The notes beneath the pieces are model-generated. The model searched no databases. It saw only the letters and a list, made by a program, of their open reading frames with translations, and had not been told where the DNA came from. From Amoebidium appalachense (taxonomy: Eukaryota; Ichthyosporea): a stretch of DNA of 64,000 bases. Below are positions 1 to 36,818 of the stretch, in pieces (the first letter of the stretch is position 1; each line of letters opens with the position of its first letter). The translations under genes and the position numbers were made by a program. The stretch covers positions 4,526,001-4,590,000 of the forward strand of contig CAVNZM010000005.1 in the NCBI GenBank assembly GCA_963693365.1, read 5' to 3'.

Positions 1-547
1 GGGAAAGGCCGGGGGTTAAAGTTGCAGCAGTAAGCAGAAGCAAGAAAAATATAGATAGGAACTCAGGAGACGGGGCTTCTAGGAAGCTCCCCCGTCGATA
101 CCTAAGTCGATACTTCCCTGGCTAACATACTACACCAGCTGAAAAGAATTAAGTCCCGAAGGCCGCAGAATTCGCAATCAGAGGGGAAAATATGAGATTT
201 GACCCACGCCGCAGGGTAGTAACACGCTTACTAGGGCGGAACTTTATCGTCTTCGAACGGAAAGCTATGCCCCCGGATGTCAGCCGGAAATATGGTATCG
301 CCCATTGCTTTGGGCTTGAAAAAAGCCAAACCGATAGTCCGAGTTATGTTACGCCGGCGGGTAACATGCCGCATGGGTTCCAAGGGAGCTGTCGCCAACA
401 GAGCGGTGTGTGCATGCGTGCGCGTAACGCAATGTGTGAAGTGTGTCTATAGCTATGAAAGGGGGGTATGCAGAGTGGACAGATGAAGTGTGTGGAGAGA
501 AAAACAGTAAGAAGAAAAGTAGACACCGGTATGTGCAACCCCGCACA

Positions 548-586
<39 letters not shown>

Positions 587-648
587 AATAAGCGAAGATT
601 ACAGGTAATCAACCAGAACAACAAATGACAAGCAAAACAACAGGCGTC

Positions 649-846
<198 letters not shown>

Positions 847-1036
847 AGGTGGGGGGGAGGGGAGGGGGTAGGGGGGTCTTAGGGATGCTGCAGAATCGTC
901 AGATATCAGACAAATCGTACCAATACGATCATTCTCTCATATATGTGAGAAGATTGTGACTAACGATGTGCAGAGCTGGTTAAGACCTGTTGAGTGTGCA
1001 GAGAAAATGGGAGGGGAAGGAGGGAGGGGAAGGGGG

Positions 1037-1068
<32 letters not shown>

Positions 1069-1271
1069 TGAAGTAAGAGAGGGGAGGGAATGTTAGAGTG
1101 TCAGTAGTCTCAGGGGACCCTGCAGAGTCGTTAGATGTCAGACAAAAACGCACCAACGACCAAGTTCTCCGAGGGGAGAAATGCGTAAAACGTTCTGCAG
1201 AGTGGGTTAGAGACCTGCTGATGAGAAGAGTGTATACAGGGTTTGGCCAGGGGGGGGGGGGGGGGGGGGGG

Positions 1272-1712
1272 TTTGAATGCGGAACACGGTACAAAGTACG
1301 CATACACGACGAGAAGCATGGTGCAGGACACATGCAAAGGCAAACATTCAAGTATGCAACATCAGCCATGTGCACAGTATGCGTCATAAGCAGAGCCCAT
1401 CCTCAGGGAGGACCCAAGTCATCAATTGCGTCTGAGTTTCGACCCCTTAGCCCGCGTATATACGACACTCCAACTCAGACAGCAGCATCAACTGAGCTTG
1501 GGCGGGTCAACCCGTCTTGATCAAAGACGAGCAGGGTTGCTTATGCAAGCAAGGTGAGCAAAACGGTGAAGATGTGTGTGCAAACTAATGCAGTGCAGCG
1601 AAAAATGTGTATATGCTTACAGATGCACGACACAGAGCAACCATGCCCGGTTGCATGGAAGTAAAGCGGTCTCCACACAGTGGTCTGTCCTGAAAGGACA
1701 CCTCTGAAAGAT
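1272..1712 (-). mobile_element. Nested PLE 3'-end copy inserted in a C tract of copy A
   Basis: On the minus strand this 441-bp block begins at ATCTTTCAGAGGTGTCC and ends at GCATTCAAA. It matches 21787-22227 (plus strand) end to end. Both of its flanks are C tracts on its sense strand. The homologous place in copy B (17260-17290, before CTGGCCAAACC) has an uninterrupted C tract, so B shows the unoccupied site. It carries the conserved blocks GCATAAGCAACCCTGCTCG, GGTCGAAACTCAG and CCTGAGGATGGGCTCTGC and has no coding capacity. Confidence 0.8.
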
Positions 1713-1775
1713 GGGGGGGGGGGGGGGGAAGGGGGGGAAAGAAGGTAGGAGGGGAAGGGGGGGGGGGGAGAAGAA

Positions 1776-1807
<32 letters not shown>

Positions 1808-1837
1808 GGGGGGGGGGGGGGGGGGAGAGAGAGAGAG

Positions 1838-1868
<31 letters not shown>

Positions 1869-2248
1869 CTGTGGTGGACAGATCAGAGACGAGACCTCCA
1901 TTTCAAAACTTACCAGGCAACCCAAAAACCTAGCCGGCTGAGAAAGAAGAACGGCGGGGGAATTGTTTGGGAAAAGGAGCGGGGGGAGAGAGGGGGGGGG
2001 GAGGGGAAGGGGGGAGAGAGGGGGGAGAGAGGGGGAGAGGGAGAGAGAGAGAGAGGGAGGGAGAGAACGAGAGAGAACGAAAGAGATAGCGAGAGGGAGA
2101 CAGAGAGAGAGAGAGGGAGGGAGAGAGAGGGAGAGGGAGAGAGAGAGGGGAGAGAGAGGAGGGAGGGGGGGGGGGGGGGGGGGAGGGGTGTAGGGGCTGG
2201 TAGGGGGGGGGGGGGGGGGGGGGGGGGGAACCGGGATAGAGTGGGGGA

Positions 2249-3172
2249 CTAGGGAGTGTTGATCTTTTTAGTAATGATGGAGAGTATGTGAGAGGAGTGA
2301 ACGCCACGGTATATGTGCGGGTGTGTGGCGAGAAAGCTGTGCATTTTGTGGTGCAACAGTCTAAACGAGTAGCCTTTGTTAAGCAATGTTTTAGCAAGTC
2401 GTGCAGTGCATGTGGTGAATGCAGCAAGTGTGGAGCATTTGCGCTGGTAGCTATGCATTTGACTTGTCATGATGCCGTATTTTGCAGTGCGGGAGATGAA
2501 TGAGTCGTGATGTGGGAAACGAACGATGTCTAGTGTATTGAACGTGGGTGTGTCGAGCTTGTTGTAGATGGTTGTGTGAATGCCGTGATTAGTGCAGGTG
2601 ATATGCAAGTCGAGGTAGGGGACAGAGGGGGAGGAACCGGCAGGGTTGAGTTGAAGGCTGGTCTTGGGATATAGACCGAAATCACAATCTTCTAAATAGA
2701 GGTGGGAGAGAATGCGAGGATTATGAAGGGAGATCAAATCATCTATGTAGCGGCGAGTAAACTGAAAATCTACCAAGACATCAATGCGTTCGTGTGCAAT
2801 AAGCTTGCGAACAAAATCCAACTCATAAGTAAAGAGATAGAAATTAGCCAAGAAAACAGCACAGTTTGTACCCATGGGGATACCAATGTCCTGTTTGTAG
2901 AGGGTATCGCCAAACACAACATATATGTTATCTACGAGGAAACATAGAAAATCCACAAGCTGTGCTTTAGAGAGATGCAGAGAGTGTTCTTTAGGCTCAA
3001 AGGAATCATCCTGGGAATCATCATCTACACGATCCACCCAGGACAACGTGGAGCCGGTTTTCTTAATAAACATGTGTGGTTTGCGAGCGTCCGTGCATTT
3101 TTTGACAAATATTGCGTCAATCAGTGTAGTGAGGCGAGCTTTCAAATCATGCAGGGGGGTTTGAAGGGGCAG
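2249..3172 (-). pseudogene. Reverse transcriptase remnant of a Penelope-like element (palm to C-terminus)
   Basis: The frame is open from just after a stop at 3175-3173 to a TAG at 2251-2249, about 307 codons, with no good ATG at its beginning. It therefore represents the C-terminal part of a longer protein. Visible RT landmarks are a GIPMGTNCAVFLANFYLFTYE-type segment (motif B region), the catalytic RYIDDLISL box (motif C) and a YLDLHITCTNHG segment (motif D/E region). This style resembles the Penelope-like RTs common in invertebrate and protist genomes. No GIY-YIG endonuclease follows the RT before the stop. That fits either an endonuclease-less PLE or the Naiad/Chlamys type, where the nuclease is N-terminal and would be lost here by truncation. 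The product is not expected to be functional. Confidence 0.8.
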
Positions 3173-3222
3173 TTAGGGCCTGTGTGGTCCAGCGGGGTCA
3201 GGTGCCGTGTGTTTCCGTTGGG

Positions 3223-4598
3223 GGGGGGGGGGGGGGGGGGCAAGGGAAGCCAAGATTTAACGAACCAAAGAAGCAAACAAGCAAACAAGCAAAGAAGCAC
3301 CCCCCTCCGCAAGGTGGGGAGCGGGGACAGGAGCAAGGGGAGGCAGGCACGGAAGTGGGAAGGGGTCTGGTGAGGGGGGGGGGGTTATGAATACGGAAGC
3401 AAAGAAGCAAAGAAGCAAAGAAGCAAAGAAGCACAGAAGCACAGGAGCACACAAGCACAGAAGTTAAGAACCTAAGAAGCAAACAGACGAAAATGGCAAG
3501 GCAGGTGATATATGTGAAAACCCTTCGACAATGGGACCCACCCGGCGAGGGGGGGGGAGGGGCTGCGGGGGGATGGGGGGGGGGGGATGAAACAAATGGA
3601 TGTGTGAGAGGAGCAAGGGGTGGGTGAAGGGGTGGGGGGGTAGAAGGGGGAGAGGGGAGGATAGGAAATAAGGGGGGGGGGGGGGGGGGGAGGGGGGGGG
3701 AGGGGGAGGGAGAGGGAAATCTTAGAGTGTGGAGCGTGGTACACTACAACTACGTGATAGGAATCACGTGTAGGACACACACAACGGCGAATGAAACAGG
3801 AGGGGGGGGGGGGGGGGGATGAGAGCTAAGAAGCTAAGAAGCTAAGAAGCAAAGAGGCAAAGAAGCAAAGAAGCAAAGAAGCCAAGAAGCCAAGAAGAAA
3901 CACAGGAACAAGAAAGATGCTAAGGACATGGCAAGATAGGCAAGCAACATGTTGCGATCGCAAGCCCTTCGACAGTAAGACCCACCGACCGGGGAGAGGG
4001 GATGGGGAGGGGAGGGGGGGGGGGGGGGGGAGAGAGGGGAGGAGGGCGGAGGAGGGGGGTGATGATACAGGGGCGGACAATAAGGGATGGGGAGGGAGGG
4101 GAACTTGAGGGGGGGGTGGGAGGTAGGGGGAAAGGGGGGGGGGGTTGGGGGGGGGGTTAAGGGGTGTTTGCTTCCGACGGGGGGAGGGGGGTATGGGAGG
4201 GGGAGGGGAGGGGAGGGGAGAGGGGGGAGGGGGGAAAGCGGGGGAAGGGGGGAAGGGGGGGGGGGAGGCAATGAAGCAAAGCGGCACAGAAGCAAAGAAG
4301 CACAGAAGCAAAGAAGCAAAGAAGCAAAGAAGCAACTAACAACACAGGAACAAGATGCTAAGGATATGGCACGATAGACAAGCAACATGTTGCAAAAGCC
4401 CTTCGACAGTAAGACACACCGACCGGGGGGAGGGGGGGGGGGGGGGGAGGGCGGAGGGGGTGGGGGGGGGGGGTGGGGGGGAGGAGGGGGGGGTGATGAT
4501 ACCGGAGGGGAGAGTAAGTGATAGGGAACTGGGGAGGGGAAGGGGGGAGGGAGGGATGTTTGCTTCCAGGGGCGTGGGGGGGGGGGGGGAGAGGGGAA

Positions 4599-4631
<33 letters not shown>

Positions 4632-5261
4632 GTTGATAGGCAGATAACATAAGCACAGAAGCACAGAAGCAAAGAAGCAAAGAAGCAAGGAAGCAAGGAA
4701 GCAAAGAAGCAAAGAAGCAATTCGACAGTAAGACCCACCGACCGGGGGAGGAGGGGGGGGGGGAGGGAATGATGATACAGGAGGGGAAAACAAGGGACGG
4801 GGACGGAGGGGGGAACGGGGGGAGGGGGGTGTTTGCTTCCCGGGGGTGGGGGGGGAGGGGAAGGAGGGGGGGGGGGGGGGGGGGAGGGGGGGGGGTGTTG
4901 ATAGGCAAATAACCGAAGAAGCACAGAAGGACAGAAGCAAAGAAGCAAAGGAGGAAAGAAACAAAGAAGCACAGAAGCAAAGAAGCAAAGAAGCAGAGAA
5001 ACAAAGAAGCACAGAAGCAAAGAAGCAAAGAAGCACAGAAGGACAGATGCAAAGAAGAAAAGAAGCAAAGAAGCAAGGAAGCAAGGAAGCACAGCAGCAA
5101 AGAAGCAAGGAAGTACAGAAGCAAAGAAGCAAATAAGCAATCTCGACAGTAAGACCGACCGACCGAGGGAGGGGGGGGGGGAAGGGGGGGGGGGGGGGGA
5201 GGGGGGGAGGAGGGGGTTGATGATACAGGAGGGGAAAACAAGGGCTGGGGACGGAGGGGAA

Positions 5262-5299
<38 letters not shown>

Positions 5300-5302
5300 G
5301 AC
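3223..5302. repeat. Higher-order satellite: AAGCAAAG octamer arrays alternating with G tracts
   Basis: Four to five units of roughly 320-440 bp share one order: an array of the octamer AAGCAAAG (e.g. 3400-3430, 3826-3880, 4290-4335, 4655-4720, 4920-5135), the anchor TTCGACAGTAAGACCCACCG (near 3527, 3967, 4402, 4721, 5142), a G tract, a GATGATACAGGAGGGG block (4060, 4493, 4769, 5219), another G tract, a GGTGTTTGCTTCC block and a GTTGATAGGCAAATAAC block. Two units also carry the perfect palindrome GCAACATGTTGC (3944 and 4383). The minus-strand open frames of up to 495 codons (Leu-Leu-Cys-Phe-Phe-Ala-Ser and Pro strings) come from the repeat and are not genes. Confidence 0.85.
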
Positions 5303-5483
5303 ATGCCGTATTTCCTGACATAGCTGTCCAGTAAAAATTCAGCCGGATCCACTGAGGTAGCCCTCTTCTGAGGATTTAACTTGTCCCCTGCATAAACACC
5401 AATCCGTGACGCATGGCGCCACACTACTATGAAGGGCTTGCCGTCTGTCCGCCGGCGGAGCACCGTACCATGTTCAATTCCCC
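5299..5483 (-). CDS. Coding-like segment, unrecognised, possible single exon
   Basis: Between two homopolymer blocks the minus strand has about 60 codons of normal composition, reading GIEHGTVLRRRTDGKP, then FIVVWRHASRIGVYAGDKLN, then PQKRATSVDPAEFLLDSYVR and KYGMS, before it dissolves into a C tract. A CAG|GGG acceptor-like site lies at its 5' side (plus 5484-5486). I do not recognise the family. The residue mix, with charged and aromatic residues and no repeats, suggests a real exon or a gene fragment captured between satellites. No convincing partner exon was found. Confidence 0.35.
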
Positions 5484-5883
5484 CTGTCCCCCGCCGCCTC
5501 TCCTATCCTCCTGCACCCCCCCTCCTCTACCCCCCCCCCCCTCCTCCCCCCGCGCCCCTCCCCCCCCCCCCCCCCCCTTTTTTTTTTTTTTTCAACAGAG
5601 GCAACCGCCGCCGGATTCATGTTTCACCACACCCGGCTGTTTCAGAGGTTGGAACACTTGCCTACCCACACTCCCACACTGCCTCTTATCACCGGTAGGG
5701 CAACAAAGTGCTGTTGTATCTTTCAAAGTTTAACGATTTCCGTGGACGCTACACATCTTTAAGTATGCTCCTTGCTAAACGTTGCCTATGCGAGTGCGTA
5801 CTGAGGCAAGGTGGCTGGCTGAGCCCTCGGAACTGCGCACTTTTGGGCGTACGAAACTGTAGGGTTCGATGCGCATTATGGCG

Positions 5884-5925
5884 CAATGAGCGCCATCGTA
5901 TCATATACTACGATGGCGCTCATTG
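5884..5925. other. Perfect 17-bp inverted repeat with 8-base loop
   Basis: CAATGAGCGCCATCGTA (5884-5900) and its exact reverse complement (5909-5925) are separated by TCATATAC. The arms could form a cruciform or an RNA hairpin. It lies about 1 kb upstream of the SEC31 start, in a region with no other feature. It has no U-tract and no tRNA-like features, so its role is unknown. Confidence 0.85.
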
Positions 5926-6026
5926 TTGCCTAGCATGTACATATGCCACTGGAAGATATAAAAGTATACGAACTAATGATATTTTACTCAAACCATCTTA
6001 GAAACGTATGTAGACAAGACATATAC

Positions 6027-6215
6027 CTGTCGGCATATGCAATTTATTTGAGCTTTTTCTATTGATTTTGAGCCAAGATAGAGTTGTGTTAGAGCTGGCC
6101 GGCTGCCGGCCAAATCAATTGTGCTAGCCTGAATTCGAAAGGCAAAATTCTCGTCAGGCATACAGCGATGATCTGGGGGGAGGAAGTTTAGGGAGCGCGT
6201 CTGGATACCCATCAT
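6027..6215 (-). CDS. Possible first exon of a divergent gene
   Basis: On the minus strand an ATG in the strong context GCCACCATGATGG (ATG at plus 6215-6213) opens 63 codons, beginning MMGIQTRSLNFLPPDHRCMP. The frame reaches a good donor, CGACAG|GTATAT, in phase 0. It faces away from SEC31, with about 690 bp between the two starts. The N-terminal half looks more protein-like than the C-terminal half. A downstream exon could be 5299-5483, but I could not join them with confidence. It could equally be chance. Confidence 0.25.
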
Positions 6216-6225
6216 GGTGGCCAAA

Positions 6226-6906
6226 CCAGTGGGATAAACTGCGGGTAAGTTATTGGATCGCGAGATTTATAGGATCTATTTTTCCGGATGGGTCAATCAA
6301 CGATGTCCGACACCATAGGCCCTACATAGAGTCACTCTGTTCTGTCGAGCTGGCGATAGCGGTCACACTTTGCGACGGCCGCCCAAATTTCAAAATGTCA
6401 AATATGGAAGGTATTTTGGTTGTTGAGGATGTCACATGACCATGGCGCAAACGTATTGGTTCTTCTGCAGACTCAAAAAAAGTTGCAGCGAAAGTGCCAC
6501 GGCAGCGCTTTTTCTTTCAAGTGTGAAGGTTGACTGAGAGTGGAAACCTTAGGTCAGAAGGCGAGGGAACGAAACTAAGGGGTGGAAAGGTTTATAAGGT
6601 TATAAGCAAATAGGCAAGTATTGCGGTTGTAAGGCTTTTGCCGATAGTTCACAACTCATATACCGAATGGTTGTTGTGCCTTAGGAACTCGGGAGTTATA
6701 GAGCCAGCGAACGTGTCTGTAGCCTCATTCCCCCTTTCCCGCATTTTTGTAGCTAGAGCAGTTGGATTTTGGAGGTGAATGGTACAGAGTATTTCATAAC
6801 AGAGCAATCTTAACCTTTTGCGATTTCACATCACCTGCCAGGCCACTTTCGTTTTTTGTGACACTCGTCCCTTTGCACAGGTGTGGGTACAACCACAAAT
6901 CCCACC
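6226..6906 (+). promoter_or_regulatory. SEC31 upstream region and 5' UTR
   Basis: This is the only stretch before SEC31 without long homopolymers or microsatellites, which suggests conserved promoter or leader sequence. A CCTTTGCACAG|GTGTGG acceptor-like site at 6880 lies 27 bases before the start codon, so the 5' UTR may contain an intron. The start context is CCCACCATGA, with A at -3. I see no clear TATA box. Confidence 0.4.
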
Positions 6907-31942
<25,036 letters not shown>

Positions 31943-33114
31943 ATATGGAAATGCCTTAGCCATATATAGAAGCAGCGTAACCTTATATGGAAGGTGGTGG
32001 TAGAGGTCGTACTCTTCTGGCATGTTGTGTGTTTTTTTTGTTTTGTTTTTTTTTGTTTAGGAAGCATCTATGGGGTTATGGTTGGCATAGGGGTTGGGGG
32101 AGGAGGGATGGACGGGGAGTGAGTCATGGTAGGGTATATGGCAGCTCTATCTGTCTGTCCGATTTATAACACCACAGTGCACATGCATTCACTTATATCA
32201 AACATGTTTCCCTGTTTACTTCGGTAGCACACGCTCACCTGCTCTCTGTAACTCGACTGACTCTATACTTGCTACTACCTACTAACGTGAATTGTGGTGG
32301 GTATCATTTCTTGTAGTTGGAGTGTGTGCTTGTACAGTGCTCCCCCAGTTGTGCATTTCATTTGCAGTCATGTTTCTCGATCATACACTGTGTCCTCTGC
32401 TATCTCACACAACCACACAGTTTTCATGGTGAGAGTTGCAACTAGGCAGAGCCGACATGGAGGGCACTCTGCCATGATCAATAAACGCACCGCATGAGAA
32501 TATGGATTCATAAGGAATATGATGGTCTTTTTTAAAATGGCCTGTATGAACCTCTATGTAGGTTGAACTTCATTCGATCACGCACACAGGGCAAAGTATG
32601 ATCAGGTACGGCCCACTTTCCACAGTTGCAAGTGTGTTGGATCTGATACACGCCTCTCCCACACCCCCCTTCCCCCTTCCCCTCCCCTCCCCTCACACAC
32701 ACAAGCCTCGACGCTCCCTCCTCTGCTCCTCCCTCCCCTCCCATTGCCACTCAAGTTATGTATGTCGGTGTGTAACGCAATCCCCCCCCCCCCCCCCCCC
32801 TCCCCACCACTCTCACACCCACCCACCGAGTCACCACCAACTTGTTACAACAACCTAGCAAACAACAAAAAAAAAAACATCAAAAACAATTTGAAACAGA
32901 ATTCTTATCACTTTTGACATGGATATCCCCTGAAGAGTGATGTTGCCCAGCTGCAGGCAGTACAGGAGGCAATTGCAATGCTTTAGTTTTTGGAAATTGG
33001 TTGGAGATTTAGGGGTTTTGATGCATTTGCAAGGGTGTGACTGGGGCCATGGCCAGGCGAAGGGGAGAGATCTAGAGAGATCTAGAGAGAGAGAGAGGAC
33101 GGAGGAGGAGGAAA

Positions 33115-33148
<34 letters not shown>

Positions 33149-33582
33149 AATATTAGTTATGGCTGTCTTCGGAAAACTTTAAGGAAGAAGGGAATGGGGG
33201 GATTCGAGGGAAGTAACCGTGGGAATGTGGGTTAGATATTATCCAGTTTTGTTCCCGGAGGTACCCCTAGGGCCTTCAGGGGGAACTACCGTCTTCCACC
33301 CAGCACCGAGAGCACTCTAGCTAGGGTGCTACGATGCTGGTAGCTAAACTAACACACCTATAACAATCCTAACTATATGTACACACGGGGGTTTACGCTG
33401 TTTACTCGAGGCAAAGAGAACCAGTCTCAGGTATGGGGGGGGGGGGTTTGCTCGGAATATCCCCTCAGCGGTATATCATGATCACGTACATAGATGTCGG
33501 GTGGTGACTATATATCAGGGTTTACTTTCTCTACGAGACACCATAAAGACTACAAGGAGAAATCAATTAGTTGGGGTTCCCC

Positions 33583-33626
<44 letters not shown>

Positions 33627-33658
33627 GGGCTCCCCTCGGGACACTCGGTATCAGCTGG

Positions 33659-33660
<2 letters not shown>
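31943..33660 (+). other. SEC31 3' UTR and downstream flank
   Basis: From the stop to about 32500 the sequence is complex and free of homopolymers, as expected of a 3' UTR. Beyond that it has C, G and (AG) tracts and no coding signal. I see no further gene. Confidence 0.5.
32480..32485 (+). promoter_or_regulatory. Likely SEC31 polyadenylation signal (AATAAA)
   Basis: AATAAA lies 538 bases after the SEC31 stop, at the end of the complex 3' sequence. It is the first canonical hexamer I noticed there. Cleavage would be expected near 32500. Confidence 0.45.

Positions 33661-33731
<71 letters not shown>
33590..33731. repeat. T tract and (GT)n microsatellite
   Basis: A T tract (33585-33622) and about 36 GT dinucleotides (33661-33731) bound the 3' end of an unidentified minus-strand open frame. 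Confidence 0.85.
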
Positions 33732-33735
<4 letters not shown>

Positions 33736-33739
33736 TGCG

Positions 33740-34456
33740 CTATAACTTTGTAGTGATGTGTTTCTCAAGCCAATCAATACATCTAATAAACAGGTCGTAG
33801 TTACGCGTGTTTAGTATAAAATCAAGGATGTTGTAATTTACAGGTAGGCTATCTTTCTGGGTGTCTGTTGTGAATGTGACGTGTGTGTGTTGCGGTATTA
33901 TGTGGTCTATCAAACTACATTTGGCGATACATGACCGGTTAAACTGGTGTGTGTGTGTGTTGTTTGGGCATGCAAATGATGCCACCTTATACTTATTAGA
34001 TCTCCACTGTATAGCACGTGTACAGTAAAAGCGTGGTAATTGATCAATAATGCCATCAGCTAGAGAAAGACCAGTTCTACAGGAAGGTAATATGTATTTA
34101 GGTGTTATACACTTGCGAGTGCCATATTTGGCAATATGGTTGAGGCGGTCAGTATATATAAAACGAGACATAAGGCTTAGTTTTTCAAGGTGTATGCTTT
34201 CATCGGGTCTAGTGTCGTGTGGTATCTTTTTCCATTTGTTATATTGCGTGATTATCTTGTGATTGTGTACATGTTTAATAAGTAAGTGGCAGTCCAAAGT
34301 CACACACACACTATTGCGGGGTTTATTTGTATTTGTGCCCAGGGGAGAAGGGGAGAGAGAGGGGAGGAAAGAGGGGAGAGGTGAGGAGGGGACAGGTCGG
34401 ATAGAGAAGAGAGGGTGGGAGGGCAAATACTTTGCCCAGGGTATCACCCCAGCCAC
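33740..34456 (-). CDS. Unrecognised 238-codon open frame
   Basis: This is one of the few long frames here that is not built of repeats. Apart from a Pro/Ser-rich N-terminal 50 residues (a reversed G/A-rich tract), it has mixed composition, for example IIDQLPRFYCTRAIQWRSNK and NILDFILNTRNYDLFIRCID, and ends with WLEKHITTKL. I do not recognise a family. It has no clear promoter or splice partner. It may be a decayed mobile-element ORF, since a microsatellite follows its 3' end directly, or a chance frame. Confidence 0.3.
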   Translation of the reverse strand: MAGVIPWAKYLPSHPLFSIRPVPSSPLPSFLPSLSPSPLGTNTNKPRNSVCVTLDCHLLIKHVHNHKIITQYNKWKKIPHDTRPDESIHLEKLSLMSRFIYTDRLNHIAKYGTRKCITPKYILPSCRTGLSLADGIIDQLPRFYCTRAIQWRSNKYKVASFACPNNTHTHQFNRSCIAKCSLIDHIIPQHTHVTFTTDTQKDSLPVNYNILDFILNTRNYDLFIRCIDWLEKHITTKL

Positions 34457-34470
34457 GCGGACTGTGGGTT

Positions 34471-34651
34471 AGAAAGGTACCGGAAAGAGAGGGAAGAAGA
34501 GGCCCCCGGGGGGGGGGGGGGGGGGGGGGGATGGATAAGTTCTATTGCATGTATGTGTCAGAAATATGGCAATGCAAGACCATTGGCAATGGGCATCTGA
34601 ATGCAAGCTTCCCGGCCGGGATACGCCCTCCCTTTTCCCAACAACAACAAC

Positions 34652-34715
<64 letters not shown>

Positions 34716-35227
34716 CACACACAAATACACCAGCTGCAGGCTCATGCCTGTGACGTGAAAAGCAACTAACGAAATTCTAGAAGACTTCTTCGTCAGCCCC
34801 GGCCCCGGTTAACACGGTTGTGCCACCAAAGCCTGGGGACGATGGCAGGGGGTAAGATAGCCTGGCACCGGGTGGTGGTGGATCCGTAGGTTCAAATAAA
34901 TGCAACAAGACAGATCAGTGAATAATTCGCCTGGACTGCATCTGGGCGGGCTATGCCATCATGTATGATTGGAAAGACTGAGAAAATTTAATACCGAGAT
35001 CTGATTGAACAAGCATAAGAGGTGGGATGTACAACCTCATATATATGCATACGAGGCTGCTTCTTTCCTGACAGTGTCTACTGGCTTCGTATACACAGAC
35101 GTAGCTTACGGTTGCACGAGAGAATGACTTTGTCACAGTGGTGTGTCCTGGACCTGGTCCAGAATCAGCATCCCCCCCCCCCCCCCCCCCCCTCCTTCAA
35201 ACAAACACACATGCACACACGCACACG

Positions 35228-35262
<35 letters not shown>

Positions 35263-36047
35263 AAAAACAATTTGAAAGGAAAAAACAAATGATGGGAGTT
35301 TATTATCGACATGCATTTAAAAGGCTGTGATGGGTGCCGGCACCAAGGCCAACAGCACTTCCACCCTTCAAGGTACACATTTAGATAACGACACTTCACA
35401 GATCTATATACCCCGGGCTCCAGATATTGTGGGGATGTCGTGTTACTTGTCTCCCCCGCTCTCCCCTCCCTCATTTATCCTTTGGTGTGTGTGTGCGTGG
35501 TCCTACAGCTTCACAGGAGTCCGACACATATTCTGCAATCCAAGACTAACACATCCAGACCAGAGACAATCCAATCCATACACTTTAGGAACAGTAGCCT
35601 ACTCCCCAGAATCTCCTACATGAAATCAAGTATGGCATGACATTGTCCTAGAACCACCAACACGCAACACGAGGGCATATGAGTGGCACCGAGCAAATTT
35701 TTTTTTATAAGTAGAATTGGCATTTCTTTGTGTGTGCGAGGGAATGGGGTGGGTGGGTGGGGTGGGTGGGTGGGTGGGGGGGGGGGGGGGGGGAGGGAGG
35801 AGGAGGGGAGTACGAAATGTTTTAAAACAGTGTGAAGACTGAGAAACCAAGAAAGGAATTGCCAGTACTATATAAGGCAACGATTTTGAGCAGAGTCCAG
35901 TCCCAGGACGGTGTAGGACAAAAGAAACGGGTGTTCAAGCACAACGAGGGGGTTGCCGGCCGAGGCGAGAGAGGGAGTTCTTCCGGGGTCAGAAGACGAT
36001 ATTCCCAAGTATATGCATTGAATCCAAGGAGGCTAAAAAGGGAGGGA

Positions 36048-36096
<49 letters not shown>

Positions 36097-36309
36097 AAAC
36101 TTGACATGTGACAATTACAACGAGATCAAATTTGGATACAGCAGAAAACCTTTAAATTTGTCGCGAAGATAAAAAGGAGTACAGAAGGGCAGAAAAGCTC
36201 ATATACCAAACACAGCATAAATATGGTACTGGTGGTGGTGGTGGTGGTGGTTGTGTGTGTGTGTGTGTGTGTGGGTGTGGGTGTCCATTTTTGGGGGAGG
36301 GGCATGCGT

Positions 36310-36340
<31 letters not shown>

Positions 36341-36818
36341 GGGGGGGGGGGTTGTTACCGTACCTTGCAACGACAAAGAACTGTTTTGACGACCAGCCGA
36401 CAGACAATCAGGAAAGTAAAACCGCATGTTGTGATAGTGGAAGCAAATTAAGAGCTGCGGATAGTCGCAACACGGCTTCATGATTGAACAGCTGTGTGTA
36501 CCAAAGAGAAAAGTTTTTGTGAAAATCAGAAAGGACCGTCGAATTTACTGAAAAGTTATAAAACGCCCTCACCCAACCACAGCCAACGGTTTCGTAAAAA
36601 AGTGGAAGACGTATTGAGCAGTGAACCCCAAACACTGCGGCCCAAGGCCTTAAACTTTGCTTTTGAAGAGACTGTGGGCTGGGTTAGGTTTGGGCGAATG
36701 TTTTGAGTGATTGGAAGATGCACACTTGGCTACATCCAACGGTCCTCTAAGATCAACCTAACAGGCCACCACTTGCCGGCTGCAATAAAACAGCCCAGCA
36801 AGCGAATTGGTCACGATT
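34471..36818. other. Intergenic, microsatellite-rich
   Basis: It contains G tracts (34507-34530, 36049-36095, 36325-36351), (CA)30 at 34652-34711, an A tract at 35241-35266 and (GGT)n at 36230-36250. Between them lies ordinary sequence with short frames only. I see no supported gene. Confidence 0.5.

Noticed and set aside
3834-5321. Minus-strand 495-codon frame of Pro and Leu-Leu-Cys-Phe-Phe-Ala-Ser strings
   Set aside because: It is entirely a product of G tracts and AAGCAAAG octamers; no plausible protein.
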